The notes under the pieces were generated by a model that saw only the letters and a program-made list of their open reading frames with translations, was not told where the DNA came from and ran no database searches. Position numbers and translations under genes: made by a program. A DNA stretch of 53,567 nt from an uncultured Lentisphaerota bacterium. Its GTDB lineage: Bacteria; Verrucomicrobiota; Kiritimatiellia; CAIQIC01. The stretch spans positions 1-53,567 of the forward strand of contig CAITZM010000188.1 of the NCBI GenBank assembly GCA_903896925.1, written 5' to 3'. Shown piece by piece: positions 17,333 through 24,911 of the stretch (its first letter is position 1; the number at the start of each line of letters is the position of its first letter).

Positions 17333-17649
17333 AATGATATGGGGAGAACGTGCTGCAGCCGCCGATATTATCCAAACCTTCAATTGTCCGAAAAACCGCG
17401 GGTGGTGAGACCTGCCGGACCGGGTGGGGGCGCGTTGCCGCTGACGAGGGTGGTGGGGACCTGTAGCGGCGACCTGTGGTCGCCGTTGGCGCGCTGCAGG
17501 TTGCGGCTCCGCCAGAGGCGTCGCCCTACCGCCGGCGCTGTATGCAATGGCTTTTCTTAAGGTCCAGTGAGAATGGCGATGAAATTTCCCTAGCCTGGAA
17601 AAGCCGGTGGTTTCAGCCTCCACTGTGCGGAAGCCGTCACGCTGGAGGC
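17333..17649. other. leader of heparinase copy 2 and REP-like element
   Basis: 317 bp. 17333 to about 17385 aligns with the leader of copy 1 (shared GGAGAACGTGC and CCGCCG blocks), but the TTCCAAG palindrome is degenerate here. A REP-like element lies at 17463-17485 (GTAG foot, CGGCGACC-TGT-GGTCGCCG). Confidence 0.55.
17463..17485 (+). repeat. REP-like element: GTAG foot plus CGGCGACC hairpin
   Basis: GTAG 17463-17466, stem CGGCGACC-TGT-GGTCGCCG at 17467-17485. The same stem recurs in inverted form at 34738-34756. Confidence 0.7.
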
Positions 17650-17880
17650 TCACAACTTGTCGTGTTCCACCGGTTCGGCATCGGGGACCTTGGCCAGTAT
17701 CGCCATGAAGTCGCGACGTTTGCCGCGCTTGGCGCGGGCCTCCAAATAATCCTCGGTCATCAAGGCGGAAATCTTCTCCGCCACCGCCGTCGAAATCAAC
17801 TGGTTGATCGAAACGTGCTCCTGCTTGGCCAAGGTTTTTGCCGTGGCGTGCAAGGAGTCCGGCAGGCGTACGGTGCGCAT
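17650..17880 (-). CDS. ribbon-helix-helix protein, possible orphan antitoxin
   Basis: 76 residues. MRTVRLPDSLHATAKTLAKQ followed by HVSINQLISTAVAEKISAL is the ribbon-helix-helix pattern of HicB/CopG-like antitoxins and regulators. The tail is charged. I chose the ATG at 17880, which has GAGAG about eight bases upstream; in-frame ATG codons at 17901 and 17943 exist. No toxin-like gene is next to it. It lies 74 bp downstream of the triple zinc-ribbon gene on the same strand and could be the last gene of that operon. An AT-rich stretch just upstream could also be its own promoter. It may regulate DNA rather than neutralise a toxin. Confidence 0.72.
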   Translation of the reverse strand: MRTVRLPDSLHATAKTLAKQEHVSINQLISTAVAEKISALMTEDYLEARAKRGKRRDFMAILAKVPDAEPVEHDKL

Positions 17881-17954
17881 GTTTATTCTCTCAATTTCCA
17901 TAAAAATTAGAATTATCCTCGGCCATTTCTCCAGCCCACGCACACACGACGTAA

Positions 17955-18209
17955 TTATCCTTTGCTGTGCTTACCATCCGAACTGTAGGGACAACCCGCT
18001 CCTACGTTGCTGCTGCCGCAATACACGCAACGTGAGCCTTGGCCGTGAAGATGTTTACGGTCTGGGCTGTAGGGACAGCCCAAACCGTAATTGTGAGACC
18101 CGCAATATCGGCAGGCATTGTTTTCCGCCGCATGAACGTGCTTTTGGTCATCTGCGTACGGACAACCAAGGCCATAATTTTTCGATCCGCAATACATGCA
18201 TGTGCTCAT
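17955..18209 (-). CDS. triple CxxC-C-HxH zinc-ribbon-like repeat protein
   Basis: 84 residues made almost wholly of three tandem modules of 28-29 residues: CxYCGSxNxGxGCPYxxDxKHxH. Putative ligands are Cys4, 7, 16 with His24/26; Cys33, 36, 45 with His53/55; and Cys61, 64, 73 with His81. The third module has Lys83 in place of the last His. There is no signal peptide. Each module could bind one zinc or an iron-sulfur cluster; I cannot tell which. The ATG overlaps the amidohydrolase stop by ATGA, with AAAGGAAG upstream. Its place at the end of a radical SAM peptide cassette suggests a carrier, substrate-binding or even substrate role. That is inference only. Confidence 0.8.
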   Translation of the reverse strand: MSTCMYCGSKNYGLGCPYADDQKHVHAAENNACRYCGSHNYGLGCPYSPDRKHLHGQGSRCVYCGSSNVGAGCPYSSDGKHSKG

Positions 18210-18958
18210 TTTTCTTCCTTTCGGCTTGGCCGGTCAAACAAAGCCATAAAATTCCTCCTCGCAAGCAGGGGCCAGGAGGCGCCACACGAGCGCTGTAGCG
18301 TCAATACCCGACGCCGATAATAGGAGGCCAGCGGGGCTTTGTAGAAACATGCCGGTGCAGGATAATCCGAGCCAAACAAGACCCGCCGGCTCATTCCACT
18401 AGCAAGGAGCCGCTGGACATCTCGCAGTGGCATAAATGCGGTATCCGCCCAAGCATTGTCAGATTGCTGCATTACATTGAGAGCCTGCTCAATCGGTCGT
18501 CCATGCGCAAGGATAACCGGAACGTCGGGGAATGTTCTGCATAGCGGGCCGAAGCGGCCAGCTTCGTACTCGGGGAATCCACCCGTATGGAGGATCACCG
18601 GCCATTTGCGCTCTCGTGCGAGGGCAAAAGCGCGACGCAGAGGTTGCCCACCCACCCGCCAGCCATTTGCCCCGTGGATTTTCAGGCCGCAAAAGGGCAG
18701 TACATCATATTTACGCAGATCGCGAGATTGAATAAGCATCTCTGGCGTGAGCCATAAAAGCAAAACGGATTGCTTGTCGGCCAGTTCGCAGATGCGCTCG
18801 TATTCTTTACGCACAAAGGCCCAAGGCTTGCCACTGGTGGAGGTGGATGAAACAGCCCAACGGCCCACGCCCAGCCGCCGGAGCCCACGTACAACATCCT
18901 CCGGGCTAAAATACTGGTCCTGAAAATAGCCGACGTGAACGTGAGCGTCGCAGAGCAT
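18206..18958 (-). CDS. amidohydrolase-2-like metal-dependent hydrolase
   Basis: 250 residues. TIM-barrel amidohydrolase motifs in order: CDAHVH (His6, His8) near the N-terminus, LKIHG, ILHTGG, ILAHGRP and FGSDYP (metal-binding Asp). Relatives hydrolyse C-N bonds or decarboxylate. I chose the ATG at 18958, with GAGGA six bases upstream and the metal motif close to the N-terminus as usual; an ATG at 18973 would overlap the radical SAM stop directly. It lies between the radical SAM gene and the zinc-ribbon gene in a coupled operon. A role in trimming or tailoring the modified peptide is plausible, but no relative with that activity is known to me. Confidence 0.82.
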   Translation of the reverse strand: MLCDAHVHVGYFQDQYFSPEDVVRGLRRLGVGRWAVSSTSTSGKPWAFVRKEYERICELADKQSVLLLWLTPEMLIQSRDLRKYDVLPFCGLKIHGANGWRVGGQPLRRAFALARERKWPVILHTGGFPEYEAGRFGPLCRTFPDVPVILAHGRPIEQALNVMQQSDNAWADTAFMPLRDVQRLLASGMSRRVLFGSDYPAPACFYKAPLASYYRRRVLTLQRSCGASWPLLARRNFMALFDRPSRKEEK

Positions 18959-18972
18959 ACTTGTCCTCACCA

Positions 18973-20436
18973 TCACTTAGCGGTCGCCGCTTGATGCTGC
19001 CAATACTCATCCACAATCTTCTTGTTCAAAAAGGCAATATCGCAGAAGTGGCTGCTGACCTTGAACATATCGCCGCCGTTTTCGTTGAAATTACGCGCGA
19101 GGCAACGCGAGCAGAACTGTCGCGCAGCACAGCCAATGCAATCCGGCAAGTTGGCGTTCGTAATTTGTCGGAGCTTGCGTATTGCCGGCGAATTATCCCA
19201 AATGCTTTTCAAAGATTCTTTATATGCATCCCCGAGGATGATCCCTTGAAAACCTGAACACGGGTAGAATGCCCCATTCGCTGCAAGATTGATGCTGTCA
19301 ACTCCAATCCCACAGACGGGCTTATTTTCAAAGGACTTCGCATCCTCAAGCTGAGGCTTGACCTCTAAATTCGCCATATACTCCTGGTCATACTCCAACA
19401 TCCCACGCATGAAATCCTCGGCTTCTGACCTACTAAGGCGGTGATTCAAATTGGATGACGAAAAATCTGTCCGTGCCATCATGATGAAATCTGTGTACGC
19501 CTTGATCCTGTGTTGGTACGCCCACGCCATGACGCCGCGGTATGAATTCCGGTTGAGTTGCAAAACTGGACAACTAATTTGCGTCGGCACATCGGCAGCG
19601 ACCAGTCTTTCCAAGGATCGCAATGTCTTGACGTGCGAACCAGGGAGCTGAGTAATCCAGTCATGCTCATCCGCCTTCATGCTGTAGAGCGATACTTGGA
19701 CTTGTGCGATGTTGACTTCTTTGAGCAGGGCAATATGGTCGTCAGTCAACAAGGTGATATTGCTGAGGATGCTGATGGACAAATCGTTCTTCCTTGCCCG
19801 GCGCAGAATTTGATCAATGTCTTTATGCAAAAAACACTCGCCGCCGGAGATTGTCAAACTAAGGGTGCCCAACGGCATAAGCTGGTCTAGAATATCAAGC
19901 GCGATTCTGGTTTCCAAATCACACATGGCCCGGTTAGGCGGCAGATAGCAGTGGCGACAATGTTCATTACAGCGCGACGTGACCTCCATCTGAAGCGAAA
20001 AAATATGTGGATGCTGATGAAAGTGCTCCTCCATAAAGTCTGTTGTGTCACCTATCAAAGATCGTTCCGCACAGAAGTTAGTTACTGGCATTGTTTTAGG
20101 ATTTTCCATGCGATACGAAAATGCCGGCTCCTTGCCATCAATCTCTGTCGGTGATTCCCCGGTGAGCACAAAACCATCTGCCTCTAAATTCTCGATAAAT
20201 TCTCTTAAATCTGCCGCTAATGTTTCTGTTGCCACCTCACTAAACTCGGTGGCAAGTTCAGTGACAATGTCAGCCTCGCAGCGAGGTTGACGACCAATTT
20301 TAGATAGATAAATCGCGCCGACATCATCATAAATTCGATCACGCTTGGTCAATTGGTTGCTGATTATGCCTATGTCGTCAAATTGGCGTATAAAGGTGTC
20401 TCGCGATTGTCTGAGCCACATAAAACCTCGTTTCAT
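18973..20436 (-). CDS. radical SAM/SPASM peptide maturase with N-terminal PqqD-like domain
   Basis: 487 residues. An N-terminal PqqD-like domain (about 12-95; IGIISNQLTKRDRIYDDVGA) could bind the peptide leader. The radical SAM core has the 4Fe-4S motif CNEHCRHC (Cys156, 160, 163) and SGGECFLH. The C-terminal SPASM domain carries the auxiliary cluster ligands Cys375, 393, 433, 436, 442, 445 and 465. This build is that of RiPP maturases that form thioether, C-C or similar links on a precursor peptide. The ATG at 20436 is used; an ATG at 20421 has GAGG upstream, and a GTG at 20466 lies inside the terminator stem and is unlikely. It follows the peptide gene and terminator and overlaps the next gene region. 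Confidence 0.93.
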   Translation of the reverse strand: MKRGFMWLRQSRDTFIRQFDDIGIISNQLTKRDRIYDDVGAIYLSKIGRQPRCEADIVTELATEFSEVATETLAADLREFIENLEADGFVLTGESPTEIDGKEPAFSYRMENPKTMPVTNFCAERSLIGDTTDFMEEHFHQHPHIFSLQMEVTSRCNEHCRHCYLPPNRAMCDLETRIALDILDQLMPLGTLSLTISGGECFLHKDIDQILRRARKNDLSISILSNITLLTDDHIALLKEVNIAQVQVSLYSMKADEHDWITQLPGSHVKTLRSLERLVAADVPTQISCPVLQLNRNSYRGVMAWAYQHRIKAYTDFIMMARTDFSSSNLNHRLSRSEAEDFMRGMLEYDQEYMANLEVKPQLEDAKSFENKPVCGIGVDSINLAANGAFYPCSGFQGIILGDAYKESLKSIWDNSPAIRKLRQITNANLPDCIGCAARQFCSRCLARNFNENGGDMFKVSSHFCDIAFLNKKIVDEYWQHQAATAK

Positions 20437-20452
20437 AGAGACAAAATTCCGA

Positions 20453-20488
20453 CAAAAAGGCGGCACAAGGGGAAAGCCTTGTGCCGCC
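20453..20488 (-). terminator. intrinsic terminator or attenuator between peptide gene and radical SAM gene
   Basis: On the minus strand GGCGGCACAAGG, a 6-base loop, and CCTTGTGCCGCC form a perfect 12-bp stem (20477-20488 with 20459-20470), followed by TTTTT at 20458-20454. It begins 8 bp after the peptide stop. Partial termination here would give more peptide mRNA than enzyme mRNA, a common arrangement in RiPP operons. Confidence 0.88.
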
Positions 20489-20496
20489 CGCTCGCG

Positions 20497-20625
20497 CTAA
20501 TTAGCTCGATAACATGATACGCAATAGGATTTATTCGACGTTCCTTGTGAGGGGCACCCAGCAACAAAAGCGCCCTTGGGCTGATTCTTGGCAATCAGTT
20601 TCGGCTTCCGGTATTGCTTCTTCAT
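20497..20625 (-). CDS. candidate Cys-containing RiPP precursor peptide
   Basis: 42 residues: a basic leader-like part (MKKQYRKPKLIAKNQPKG) and a small core-like part with AGCP (Cys24) and SYCVSCYRAN (Cys35, Cys38). GGGAGGTG lies just upstream of the ATG at 20625, the strongest ribosome-binding site I saw in this cassette, and the ATG overlaps the DUF7662 stop by ATGA. The pattern KPxLxAKNxPxGxFxAGCP is reminiscent of Cys-rich radical SAM substrate peptides, but I cannot place it in a named family. Size, leader-core layout, strong translation signal, terminator and adjacent maturase together make precursor the best reading. Confidence 0.82.
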   Translation of the reverse strand: MKKQYRKPKLIAKNQPKGAFVAGCPSQGTSNKSYCVSCYRAN

Positions 20626-20909
20626 TTTTTCACCTCCCTTCTTGGTTGAGCAGTTATAGAAACCCTTAGAAATTGAACCCATTTTTTTGTTCTATCGAAT
20701 TCCCCTACGATAAACCCTGCTGCCATCCATGCCTCTGCCTGAACATGGCGGGTTGGCGACTCATTCGCCCACCACCAGTCATAATCAGAAGCAGAACGCG
20801 GTAACGAACTCGGCAATAGTTTGTCGATGTCCCCAAAATCAAGGGTGACATCGTTGATATGGGCTGGTATTGCTTTTAGATAATCTTCAAGCGGCTTGTA
20901 TTTTGGCAT
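20622..20909 (-). CDS. DUF7662-like small protein
   Basis: 95 residues, soluble. KYKPLEDYLKAIPAHINDVT, FGDIDKLLPSSLPRSA, YDWWWANE and EAWMAAGF match my memory of the DUF7662 pattern (PLxxYL, IExLLG-like, LPxSA, WW, AWxxAG). The family has no known function and is often found alone or near DNA-acting genes. The ATG at 20909 has AAGGA eight bases upstream; an open upstream extension lacks family character. It is the first gene of the peptide cassette and overlaps the peptide gene by ATGA. Either it belongs functionally to the cassette or it drives translation of the peptide by coupling. Confidence 0.78.
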   Translation of the reverse strand: MPKYKPLEDYLKAIPAHINDVTLDFGDIDKLLPSSLPRSASDYDWWWANESPTRHVQAEAWMAAGFIVGEFDRTKKWVQFLRVSITAQPRREVKK

Positions 20910-21576
20910 TGTTATTTCCTTCATTTCCTTACGATAAACCCACACTTCGTCTCATGACATGGCCGCGAAACTTGCTCAACGTTATTTCGCATACTCTCCA
21001 AAAGAAAAAGGGCGCTAACCTTCTTCGTTTCGCATACCTCACGTGAGGGCCGCCAAGCCCTGTGTTGAAATACGGAAACTGGAAGGCGCGCCCAGCCGGG
21101 CGCGTCCCTCGCAGTCTCGTTTCAACACACTCAATCTTGGCGGATTTCACGTGAAACGATTCTGCTGCGACGCAGAAAATATTCAGTTGTCAGTGGTCAA
21201 AGGTTCTTCAGTTCTGATTCTCCGGATGAATTGAAAGCTGTCGCCCAGCCGGGTGCCAGGCCTTGCAAAAAAAGTTCGGGAAATCTGCCAAGGTGAAGCG
21301 CGAATCTGTGTGTGGCGCAATGTGACAAGCCGCGCGCCAGCTTTCTACCTCTGGCGTTCCGCTCACTCTGATGAAATTCTTCATCACCCGCATCGTCATC
21401 CGTCCGTTCGTTTGTTTGCGATGCCTCCGGCTGCTTCGCCCATCAACGTGCTCATCCTAGCAACACACCATCGGCACCGTCAAATTTATTGCAAAATCCG
21501 TTTTGAAAACTGCGCGCAGCCGGCTCGACGCGCGCGGCGGGGGCGTGCTAGTTTTCGCGCGCGAAGGAGCTTCCAA
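20910..21576. other. lower-GC intergenic region with parS-like site and long inverted repeat
   Basis: 667 bp between the divergent peptide operon and the mannosidase. No convincing gene. It holds the imperfect inverted repeat with arms around 21038-21070 and 21121-21157 and two CACGTG-centred palindromes. AAGGAG at about 21564 is the mannosidase ribosome-binding site. Confidence 0.6.
21037..21157. promoter_or_regulatory. parS-like palindrome within a long inverted repeat
   Basis: CCTCACGTGAGG at 21037-21048 and TTTCACGTGAAA at 21145-21156 are perfect palindromes 108 bp apart. Around the second, GATTTCACGTGAAACG matches the known ParB site TGTTTCACGTGAAACA in 13 of 16 positions. Between them the arms CCGCCAAG and TGTGTTGAAA on the left recur inverted on the right. 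The site could bind ParB or a related protein. Confidence 0.5.
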
Positions 21577-24102
21577 ATGAAACTTGCGATGCGGTGGTGC
21601 GGACTGGTGCTGGCGGCGGGCGTGTGGTTCGGCGGCAGCGGAACCGCTGCGGCCAAGCTGGTGCAGGTGGACCTGGGCGGCGCGTGGCAGGTGGCGGAGG
21701 CCGGCAGCGCGGAGTTCATTCCCGCCACGGTGCCGGGCTGCATCCACACCGACCTCATGGCGGCCCATAAACTGCCCGACCCGTTCTGGCGCGACAACGA
21801 GGCCTCGTCGCAATGGGTCAGCGACAAGGCCTGGGTCTACCGCCGCTCGTTCTTCGCCGCGCCGGCGCTGCTGGCGCGCGAGCATGTGCTGCTGCGCTGC
21901 GAGGGGCTGGACACGCTGGCGACCCTCAAGCTCAACGGCGCGGAGCTGGCGCGCACCGACAACATGTTCCGCACGTGGGAATTCGACGTGAAGAAGCTGC
22001 TCAAGTCCGGCAGCAACGAAATCGAAATCACGTTCGAGCCCGTCCTCCCGTTCATCCGCGCGCAAGAAAAGCGCCGCAAGCTGCCGACCTGGGCCTATCC
22101 GGGCGCGGCCTACCTCCGCAAGGAGCCCTGCAACTTCGGCTGGGATTGGGGCCCGACGCTGATCACCTGCGGCATCTGGAAGAACATCGGGCTCGTGGCG
22201 TTCGACACCGCGCGGCTCGACGGCGTCCTGGTTTTGCAGGACCACAAGCAGCCCGGTCAGGTCGGGCTGGAAATCCAGGTGACGGCTGAAGGCGACGCGC
22301 CTGCGGCACAAGTCCAGGTGGTGGCCCCCCATGGCGAAATTCTAGGGACGGAGAAGGCAGCGTTCAGCAAGGGCAAGGCAAGCGCGAAGGTTATGGTAGC
22401 CAAGCCGCAGCTCTGGTGGCCCGCCGGCATGGGCAAGCAGCCGCTCTACACGGTCAAGACGACGCTGCTCACCGCCGACAACAAAACGCTGGATAGCTCC
22501 ACGCAGCGCATCGGCCTGCGCACGCTGCAGGCGGTCCAGCAGACGAAGGACACCACGATGCACTTCGTCGCCAACGGCGTGCCGTTCTTCGCGAAGGGCG
22601 GCAACTGGATCCCGGCCGACCAGTTCGCGACGCGCCTGACCAAGGAGCGCCTGCGCCGCTACATGGAGGACGCGGTCGCCGCGAACATGAACAGCCTGCG
22701 CTTCTGGGGCGGCGGCTATTACGAGGAGGACGAGCTCTTCGACCTCTGTGACGAGCTGGGCCTCTGCATCTGGCTCGACTTCAAGTTCTCCTGCACCACC
22801 TATCCGGCGTTCGACGACCAGTTCCTGGCCAACGTCACCGCCGAGGCGCGCGACAACCTCAAGCGCCTGCGCCACCACCCCTCGATCGCCGTCTGGTGCG
22901 GCAACAACGAGATCATGTTCTTCCGCGACAAGACGTGGTCGGACAAGAAGATGAGCGAGGACGATTATTACAAGCTGTTCCGCGACACGCTCGGCAACCA
23001 GGCGCGCGAGCTGGCGCCGCAGACCGATTTTGTCACCGGCTCGCCCGACTGCGGCGACGTGCATTTCTGGGAAGTGTGGCACGGCGGCAAGCCGTTCGAG
23101 GTCTACCGCAACATTCACGGCTTCGTCAGCGAGTTCGGCTTCCAGTCGTTCCCGGAGCCGAAGACCGTGGCGACCTTCTCCGAGCCGGCGGACCGCAACT
23201 CGGTCTATTCGCGCATCATGATGTGGCGCATGCGCTCGAACCGGATGTACATGGACGTGAAGGAAGACGGCAAGATCGGCACCGACAAGATCATGAAGCT
23301 GGTGAAGCAGTACTTCCGCGACCCGAAGGATTTCGAGAGCACGCTGTGGCTCAGCCAGATCACGCAGGGCTACGGCATCAAGTACGGCGCGGAGGGCTGG
23401 CGCCGCGAGATGCCCAAGAGCATGGGCTGCGTCTACTGGCAGTACAACGACACGTGGCCGTGCTCGTCGTGGTCCTCGATGGACTACTTCGGCCGCTGGA
23501 AGGCGCTGCACTACATGGCCAAGAACTTCTACGCGCCCGTGCTCGTCTCCGGCGCCGAGGACATGAAGGCCGGCACGGTGGATCTGTTCGTCACCAGCGA
23601 CCGCATGGAAGACTGCCAGGGCAGGCTGACCTGGACCGTGACCGATGTCGCCGGGCAGACGATCAAGCAGGGCGCGCTGGACGTGGCCGTCCCGGCGCAC
23701 AAGAGCCTGAAGGTCGAGACGCTGAAGCTCGCCGACGAAATCCAGAAGCACGGCAAAAACAACGTGCTCGTGTGGCTGAAACTGGAGGTCGGCGGGGCGG
23801 CCGTCTCCGACAACCTCGTCACCTTCGTCTACCCCCGCGAGTTCAACCTCGCCGACCCGCAGCTCGCCGCGACGGTGGCCGAGGCCCACGGCGCGTTCAC
23901 CGTGACGCTGGCCGCGGAACATCCCGCGCTCTGGGCGTGGCTGGAACTCGACGGCGTGGATGCGCGCTGCTCCGGCAACTTTGTCCACGTGACGAAGGGC
24001 GCTCCCGTGACCCTTAGCGTGCAGCCCGCCCAACCGCTGTCGAAGGCCGCCTTCCAAAAGGCGTTGCGCGTGCGCAGTCTGTTCGACACCTACGCGCATT
24101 GA
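21577..24102 (+). CDS. secreted GH2 beta-mannosidase-like glycoside hydrolase
   Basis: 841 residues. Signal peptide (about 1-26), sugar-binding jelly-roll domain (GCIHTDLMAAHKLPDPFWRD is typical of beta-mannosidases), immunoglobulin-like domain, TIM barrel and C-terminal sandwich domains. The catalytic acid/base is Glu445 in WCGNNEIMF and the nucleophile Glu519 in VSEFGFQSFPE. LRFWGGGYYEEDELFDLCDE supports the assignment. It would remove beta-mannose ends from mannan, glucomannan or glycan chains. The ATG at 21577 has AAGGAG upstream. Base composition returns to high GC at this gene, in contrast to the island on its left. Confidence 0.92.
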   Translation: MKLAMRWCGLVLAAGVWFGGSGTAAAKLVQVDLGGAWQVAEAGSAEFIPATVPGCIHTDLMAAHKLPDPFWRDNEASSQWVSDKAWVYRRSFFAAPALLAREHVLLRCEGLDTLATLKLNGAELARTDNMFRTWEFDVKKLLKSGSNEIEITFEPVLPFIRAQEKRRKLPTWAYPGAAYLRKEPCNFGWDWGPTLITCGIWKNIGLVAFDTARLDGVLVLQDHKQPGQVGLEIQVTAEGDAPAAQVQVVAPHGEILGTEKAAFSKGKASAKVMVAKPQLWWPAGMGKQPLYTVKTTLLTADNKTLDSSTQRIGLRTLQAVQQTKDTTMHFVANGVPFFAKGGNWIPADQFATRLTKERLRRYMEDAVAANMNSLRFWGGGYYEEDELFDLCDELGLCIWLDFKFSCTTYPAFDDQFLANVTAEARDNLKRLRHHPSIAVWCGNNEIMFFRDKTWSDKKMSEDDYYKLFRDTLGNQARELAPQTDFVTGSPDCGDVHFWEVWHGGKPFEVYRNIHGFVSEFGFQSFPEPKTVATFSEPADRNSVYSRIMMWRMRSNRMYMDVKEDGKIGTDKIMKLVKQYFRDPKDFESTLWLSQITQGYGIKYGAEGWRREMPKSMGCVYWQYNDTWPCSSWSSMDYFGRWKALHYMAKNFYAPVLVSGAEDMKAGTVDLFVTSDRMEDCQGRLTWTVTDVAGQTIKQGALDVAVPAHKSLKVETLKLADEIQKHGKNNVLVWLKLEVGGAAVSDNLVTFVYPREFNLADPQLAATVAEAHGAFTVTLAAEHPALWAWLELDGVDARCSGNFVHVTKGAPVTLSVQPAQPLSKAAFQKALRVRSLFDTYAH

Positions 24103-24195
24103 CAAAAAAGCAGCCGGTTGTTTAAATCATGCGCATGGTCTCCAGCTTGCAGCGGCCAAGGGGCGGGCGCTGCGGAAGAGGCCGGAAGGCACGGC

Positions 24196-24822
24196 ATGCC
24201 GAGCATAGAAAATTTCCAGCTGTTGATCGCGCATCTGCAGGACGTGGTGTATAGCGTGGACGTGGAGACCAAGAAATTCTCCTACATCAGCCCCGCCTTC
24301 GAGCGCCTGTTCGGTTACACGGCGGACGACATTCACGCGATGGGCGGCCGGCCCGAGTTCCTGCAGGCCGTGATCCAAGGCGGCAAATTCATCGAACAGG
24401 ACAAAATTCTCGAGGAACTCAAACAGGGCAAACTCGTTGAACGCTTCCGGCACGTCGCCTGGTGGCGCTGCAAGGACGGCACGCTCAAATGCATCGAGGA
24501 CCACTGGGTGGCCGTACACGAAAACGGACAACTCATCGCCACCGACGGGGTCCTGCGCGACATCACCGAGCAGAAGCGCCTGGAGGAGGAGCAGGCCCGC
24601 CTGATCGCCGAACTGCAGGCCGCCCTCGCCAAGATCAAGACCCTGCGCGGGCTGATCCCGATCTGCGCCTCGTGCAAGAAGATCCGCGACGACGGCGGAT
24701 ACTGGCAGCAGGTCGAGGCCTACCTCTCCACGCACGCCGACCTGGCCTTTACGCACGGCCTCTGCCCGGAGTGCCGGCCGCGCTATTTCCCGGCCGACTT
24801 CACCCCCGAGCCCGCGCTCTGA
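24196..24822 (+). CDS. PAS-domain protein with C-terminal Cys motif
   Basis: 208 residues. A PAS domain (about 5-125; DVVYSVDVETKKFSYISPAF, FGYTADDI, DGVLRDITEQKRLEEE) is followed by a short coiled coil (about 128-150) and the motif LIPICASCKKIRDDGGYW plus HGLCPEC. That C-terminal motif is common after PAS, GAF or receiver domains and may bind a metal; it lacks any kinase or output domain. The ATG at 24196 is preceded by GGAAGG. The signal sensed is unknown. It lies between the mannosidase and guaB without a clear operon link. Confidence 0.87.
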   Translation: MPSIENFQLLIAHLQDVVYSVDVETKKFSYISPAFERLFGYTADDIHAMGGRPEFLQAVIQGGKFIEQDKILEELKQGKLVERFRHVAWWRCKDGTLKCIEDHWVAVHENGQLIATDGVLRDITEQKRLEEEQARLIAELQAALAKIKTLRGLIPICASCKKIRDDGGYWQQVEAYLSTHADLAFTHGLCPECRPRYFPADFTPEPAL

Positions 24823-24911
24823 CCGGGTTCCAAGGTCCGAAAATTCAGGATGCGCGGCATTGACAAGCGCGCCGATCAAGGCCACAGTCCAACGGCCAAA
24901 AGGACACCCTT

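Noticed and set aside
20453..20466. GTG at 20466 as start of the radical SAM gene
   Set aside because: It lies inside the terminator stem and has no ribosome-binding site; ATG codons at 20436 and 20421 come after the T-tract.
20702..20942. ACGATAAACCC occurring twice near the DUF7662 gene
   Set aside because: One copy is inside the coding sequence and the other in the leader; 11-12 bp is too short to claim a functional repeat.
20929..21150. A 73-codon minus-strand frame upstream of the DUF7662 gene
   Set aside because: It runs through the inverted repeat and has no ribosome-binding site or recognisable content.
22342..24105. A long minus-strand frame opposite the mannosidase
   Set aside because: Rich in Arg, His, Val and Asp with no motif; a shadow of the GH2 gene, whose catalytic motifs are clear.
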